64,000 nucleotides of DNA from Vulcaniibacterium tengchongense (GTDB lineage Bacteria; Pseudomonadota; Gammaproteobacteria; Xanthomonadales; Xanthomonadaceae). The position numbers were made by a program, and so were the translations under genes. The notes under the pieces are model-generated. The model searched no databases. It was not told the DNA's origin and saw nothing but the letters and a program-made list of their open reading frames with translations. Below are positions 60,786 through 64,000 of this stretch, in pieces. The first letter of the stretch is position 1, and each line of letters starts with the position of its first letter. The DNA lies in contig NZ_RKQN01000003.1 in assembly GCF_003814555.1 (NCBI RefSeq), forward strand, positions 231,611-295,610. The letters are read 5' to 3'.

Positions 60786-62426
60786 TCATCCCGGCAGCGC
60801 GCGTTCGAGCAGTCGCCCGTCCGCCAGCGTGGCCGGCAGGGTGCCGTAGGCGTTGCCGTGATCGCCGGCCAGGCGCGTGACGCAGAACGCTTCCGCGGCG
60901 GGGTTGCCGGCGCGCAGCAGCAGCGCGGCCTGCAGCGCCAGCGCCATCGCTTCGGTCCAGCGCCGCGCTTCGATCTCGAGGATCGGTGTCCGCCCGCCGA
61001 GCACCGGGCGCAGCGCGGCCAGCTGCGCGTCGAAGTCGCGCTGCAGCCCTTGCGCCGCCTCCAGTTCGGCCAGCAGCGCGGCGCCCGCCTCCGGTTCGCG
61101 CGTCAGCGCGCGCAGCACATCGAGGCACTGGATGTTGCCGCTGCCTTCCCAGATGGAGTTCAGCGGCGCCTGCCGGTACAGCCGCGGCAGCAGCGACTCC
61201 TCCACGTAGCCGGCGCCGCCGAGGCATTCCTGCGCCTCGTTGACGAACCCGGGGGCGCGCTTGCACACCCAGTACTTGCCGACGGCGGTGACCAGGCGCG
61301 CCAGCGCGGCCTCGTGCGGGTCGAGCGCGGCGCGGTCGACCGCGCGCGCGGCGCGCATCGCCAGCGCCACCGCCGCCTCGACCTCGACCGCGAGGTCCGC
61401 GAGCACGTTGCGCATCAGCGCGTGCTCGGCCAAGCGCCGGCCGAAGGCGTGCCGGTGGCGGGCGTGGTGCAGCGCCTGCGCCAGCGCCATGCGCATCTCC
61501 GCGGCCGAGCCGAGCATGCAGTCGAGCCGGGTCAGCATCACCATCTCGATGATCGTGGCCACGCCGCGGCCCTCCTCGCCGATGCGCCGGGCCCAGGCGC
61601 CGGCGAACTCGACTTCCGACGAGGCGTTCGACCAGTCGCCGAGCTTGTCCTTCAGCCGCATCAGCCGCAGCGCGTTCTTCCGCCCGTCCGGGCGCCAGCG
61701 CGGCAGCAGGAAGCAGGTGAGGCCGCCGGGCGCCTGCGCGAGCACGAGGAAGCCGTCGGACATCGGCGCGGAGAAGAACCACTTGTGCCCCACGAGCTCG
61801 TACTCGCCCTCCGCGGCCAGCGGCGTCGCGACGGTGGCGTTGGCGCGCACGTCGCTGCCGCCCTGCTTCTCGGTCATGCCCATGCCGAGGGTCAGGCCGA
61901 GCTTGTCCGCGGCCGGCAGGTCGCGCGGGTCGTAGTGGGGGCCGGCCGCCTTGCGCGCCCAGTCCTCCAGCGCCGGCGCGCGGCCCAGCACCGGCACCGC
62001 GGCATGGGTCATGGTCAGCGGGCAGCTGGTGCCCGGCTCGACCTGGTGATGCAGGTAGCTCAGCGCCGCGCGCGCGACGTGCGCGCCGGGGCGCGGCTGC
62101 GACCACGACAGCCCGGCCACGCCGTGCTCGACCGCGGCCTGCATGATGCGGTGGTAATGCGGATGGAACTCGACCAGGTCGATGCGCTGGCCGAAGCGGT
62201 CGTGGGTGCGCAGGCGCGGACGGTCGCGGTGGGCGTCGAAGCTCAGCCGGTACAGCTCGTCGCCGGCGAGCGCGCCGTAGATCGCCAGGGTCTCGGCGAA
62301 GCCCGCGCCGTCCTCGCGCGCCACGGCTTCGCGCAATGCGGCGTCGTCGGCCCACAGGTCGCGGGGGGCGAACTCGGGCGGCTGGTTGTCGACGCGGTGG
62401 GTGGCGAACGGCGGCAGCGGGTCCAT
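60786..62426 (-). CDS. AidB-like acyl-CoA dehydrogenase
   Basis: A 546-residue flavoprotein. The long N-terminal region (THRVDNQPPEFAPRDLWADDAALREAV), the GMGMTEKQGGSDVRANAT flavin-site segment, LVGHKWFFSAPMSDGFLVLAQ, CFLLPRW and ECLGGAGYVEESLLPRLYRQAPLNSIWEGSGNIQ are all hallmarks of the AidB subfamily. The catalytic base (Glu) is expected in the SIWEGSG segment. E. coli AidB is induced in the adaptive response to alkylating agents and binds DNA; others act on isovaleryl-like acyl-CoAs. The substrate is not determined here. It lies next to a decayed FAD oxidoreductase on the same strand. Confidence 0.9.
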   Translation of the reverse strand: MDPLPPFATHRVDNQPPEFAPRDLWADDAALREAVAREDGAGFAETLAIYGALAGDELYRLSFDAHRDRPRLRTHDRFGQRIDLVEFHPHYHRIMQAAVEHGVAGLSWSQPRPGAHVARAALSYLHHQVEPGTSCPLTMTHAAVPVLGRAPALEDWARKAAGPHYDPRDLPAADKLGLTLGMGMTEKQGGSDVRANATVATPLAAEGEYELVGHKWFFSAPMSDGFLVLAQAPGGLTCFLLPRWRPDGRKNALRLMRLKDKLGDWSNASSEVEFAGAWARRIGEEGRGVATIIEMVMLTRLDCMLGSAAEMRMALAQALHHARHRHAFGRRLAEHALMRNVLADLAVEVEAAVALAMRAARAVDRAALDPHEAALARLVTAVGKYWVCKRAPGFVNEAQECLGGAGYVEESLLPRLYRQAPLNSIWEGSGNIQCLDVLRALTREPEAGAALLAELEAAQGLQRDFDAQLAALRPVLGGRTPILEIEARRWTEAMALALQAALLLRAGNPAAEAFCVTRLAGDHGNAYGTLPATLADGRLLERALPG

Positions 62427-62457
62427 CTGCTACTCCGGGAGCGGGGTTGTGGCGATT

Positions 62458-63093
62458 CTAGGCGCGGCCCGATGCGATGGGCTGACTCCGCGCCAGGCCC
62501 CGGCCGGCGCGTCGACCGCGGCCAGCGGGCGCGCTGCGGCCGGCGCGGCCAGCGCGTCGAGAAACCCGGGCTCGAACGCGAGCCTGCCCAGCCAACCGCG
62601 GCGCGTGCCGCTCAGCACCCGCCGGCGTCGCCACTTGCGCGCGCAGCGACGACGCCGCGCCGTCGGCGACGGCCAGCAGGTCGTAGGCGCCGTGTTCGTC
62701 GCCCAGGGCGTCGCGCAGCACGCCGCGGCGCGGTCCATCGCGACGATGCGGCGGCCGCAACGCACGGCCCGGCCCTCGCGCCAGGCTGCATCGAGCAACG
62801 CGAACAGCGCGCCGCGCTGCATGCCGAGGCCGAACAAGCGCCGGTCGAGCTCGCGATAGCGCAGGCCCAGCACCGGACGGCCGCGCGCGGTCTCGCCGTA
62901 CAGCCGGCCGATGCGTGCGTCGTGCGCCAGCGCTGCATCGAGCAAGCCATCGCCCACAGCACCGCCAGCCCGGTGGGTTGCAGCAGCAGGCCGGCGCCGG
63001 CCGGGCCCGGTGGCCGTCGCGACTCAGCAGCACCGCTGCGGCCTGGCCGGCGGTGCCGTATCCGACGATGGCGATGCGCAGCGGCTTGCCCAT
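62458..63093 (-). pseudogene. Decayed FAD-dependent monooxygenase/oxidoreductase
   Basis: The start MGKPLRIAIVGYGTAGQAAAVLLSRDGH is a clear Rossmann FAD-binding motif (GxGxxG). Further family-like pieces are found in other frames: LLLQPTGLAVL followed by GRLYGETARGRPVLGLRYR and then FGLGMQRGALFALL, and finally in the first frame DALGDEHGAYDLLAVADGAASSLR. At least three frame changes are needed, and the C-terminal half of a normal 380-400-residue PHBH/UbiH-type enzyme is missing. It is therefore a pseudogene upstream of the AidB-like gene. Confidence 0.75.
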
Positions 63094-63210
63094 GCTGGGA
63101 GCGGGATGAGGACGAGACGCGCAGCCGGAAACGGGGGAAGAGGACGAGGAAGCGGACCGGCCGCGGCGAAACGGGAAAGCGGAGTCCCGTCCTTGCCGCT
63201 CGTTCCTACG

Positions 63211-63237
63211 AAAAAGGCCCCGCCGAAGCGGGGCCTT
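63211..63237 (-). terminator. Rho-independent terminator of the cold-shock gene
   Basis: On the minus strand AAGGCCCCGC-TTCG-GCGGGGCCTTTTT, a perfect 10-bp stem with a stable UUCG tetraloop and a T-tract. Confidence 0.95.
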
Positions 63238-63261
63238 CCAGACGGGCCGGGGCCGCGGGGC

Positions 63262-63480
63262 TCATGCGGTGGCGGGAGCGGCGACGGTCACACCGGACGC
63301 CTGCGCGCCCTTCGGGCCCTGGGTGAGCTCGTAGCTCACGCGCTGGCCTTCCTGCAGGCTGCGGAATCCTTTGGCGTTGATCGCGGAGAAGTGCACGAAT
63401 ACATCCGCGCTGCCGTCCTCGGGCGAGATGAAGCCGTATCCCTTGGCGTCGTTGAACCATTTCACAGTGCCGTACTGCAT
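63262..63480 (-). CDS. Cold-shock domain protein
   Basis: A 72-residue single cold-shock domain. RNP1 (KGYGFISP) and RNP2 (VFVHFSAI) are intact, with the usual start [16 protein letters not shown] and the C-terminal [18 protein letters not shown]. These small beta-barrels bind single-stranded RNA and DNA and act as RNA chaperones or antiterminators. The ATG at 63480 follows AAGGA. It has its own promoter (63550-63578), a leader of about 60 nt and a strong terminator. The short leader suggests it is not a cspA-type strongly cold-regulated copy. Confidence 0.95.
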   Translation of the reverse strand: MQYGTVKWFNDAKGYGFISPEDGSADVFVHFSAINAKGFRSLQEGQRVSYELTQGPKGAQASGVTVAAPATA

Positions 63481-63549
63481 GTCCTTATTGACCTCATGCT
63501 GGATGCGATGTCGCGCACGGCACGCGGTGGCGGTCCCGGGCGCCAGCCG

Positions 63550-63578
63550 AGTATGCAAAGTGAACCGCAGCTTGACAA
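63550..63578 (-). promoter_or_regulatory. Sigma-70-type promoter of the cold-shock gene
   Basis: On the minus strand TTGTCA (63578-63573) and CATACT (63555-63550) are separated by exactly 17 bp. Transcription would start near 63543. Confidence 0.75.
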
Positions 63579-63601
63579 TCGCCGAAATGTGAAGTCCGTC
63601 T

Positions 63602-64000
<399 letters not shown>

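Overview
This window is high-GC gammaproteobacterial chromosome. Gene content (rnr-rlmB, a parC-tpm pair, IspG, quinone-type PyrD, an Oar-like TonB-dependent receptor, many secreted hydrolases and a type VI secretion island) points to the Xanthomonadaceae/Lysobacteraceae, for example a Lysobacter or Luteimonas relative. The family assignment is inferred from gene content, because no rRNA or complete marker set is present. Most of the window is dense, GC-rich core genome. Two stretches stand out: a VgrG/Rhs island at about 24.5-35.2 kb and an AT-richer integron cassette array at about 54.9-59.4 kb.

Layout. 1-8.4 kb is housekeeping: an HpcH/CitE-type lyase (cut by the window edge), rlmB, rnr, a secreted hypothetical, tRNA-Leu(CAG), an Rnk-type regulator, parC and tpm. 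8.6-24.3 kb looks like one peptidoglycan-peptide salvage locus: two penicillin-binding-protein-like serine hydrolases, a VanX-type D-Ala-D-Ala dipeptidase, diaminopimelate decarboxylase, a TonB-dependent receptor, a transglutaminase-like protein, an NlpC/P60 endopeptidase, L-Ala-D/L-Glu epimerase, an RpiR/MurR-type regulator, an L,D-transpeptidase-fold lipoprotein and a glutamate-type symporter. A 22-bp near-perfect palindrome lies between its two divergent arms and overlaps both predicted -35 boxes.

24.5-35.2 kb is a T6SS effector island on the minus strand: VgrG, a TPR-like protein, a 1657-residue Rhs protein with a C-terminal serine-hydrolase/lipase-like toxin tip, and three paralogous small membrane-anchored proteins that are probably immunity proteins. 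A decayed copy of the toxin tail lies between two of these. tRNA-Arg(CCT) flanks the island. 35.6-53.7 kb is mostly ordinary metabolism and envelope genes: two aldehyde dehydrogenases, pyrD, murB, an EamA transporter, a PAP2 phosphatase, ispG, xseA, a GAF-GAF-GGDEF-EAL protein, an ECF sigma factor with a Pro/Ala-rich membrane protein, an IMPACT-family protein and an MsbA-like ABC exporter.

53.8-59.4 kb is a chromosomal integron: an integrase pseudogene (at least three frameshifts, catalytic Tyr changed to Cys), an attI-like junction and about seven cassettes separated by near-identical 55-60 bp attC sites. The cargo includes a RelA/SpoT-domain alarmone synthetase and two proteins with HEPN-like R-x4-H motifs, which suggests stress or phage-defence functions. 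The window ends with a small membrane protein, a cupin, an AidB-like acyl-CoA dehydrogenase, a decayed FAD oxidoreductase, a cold-shock protein with clear promoter and terminator, and a 5'-cut thiopurine/thioinosine-type phosphorylase.
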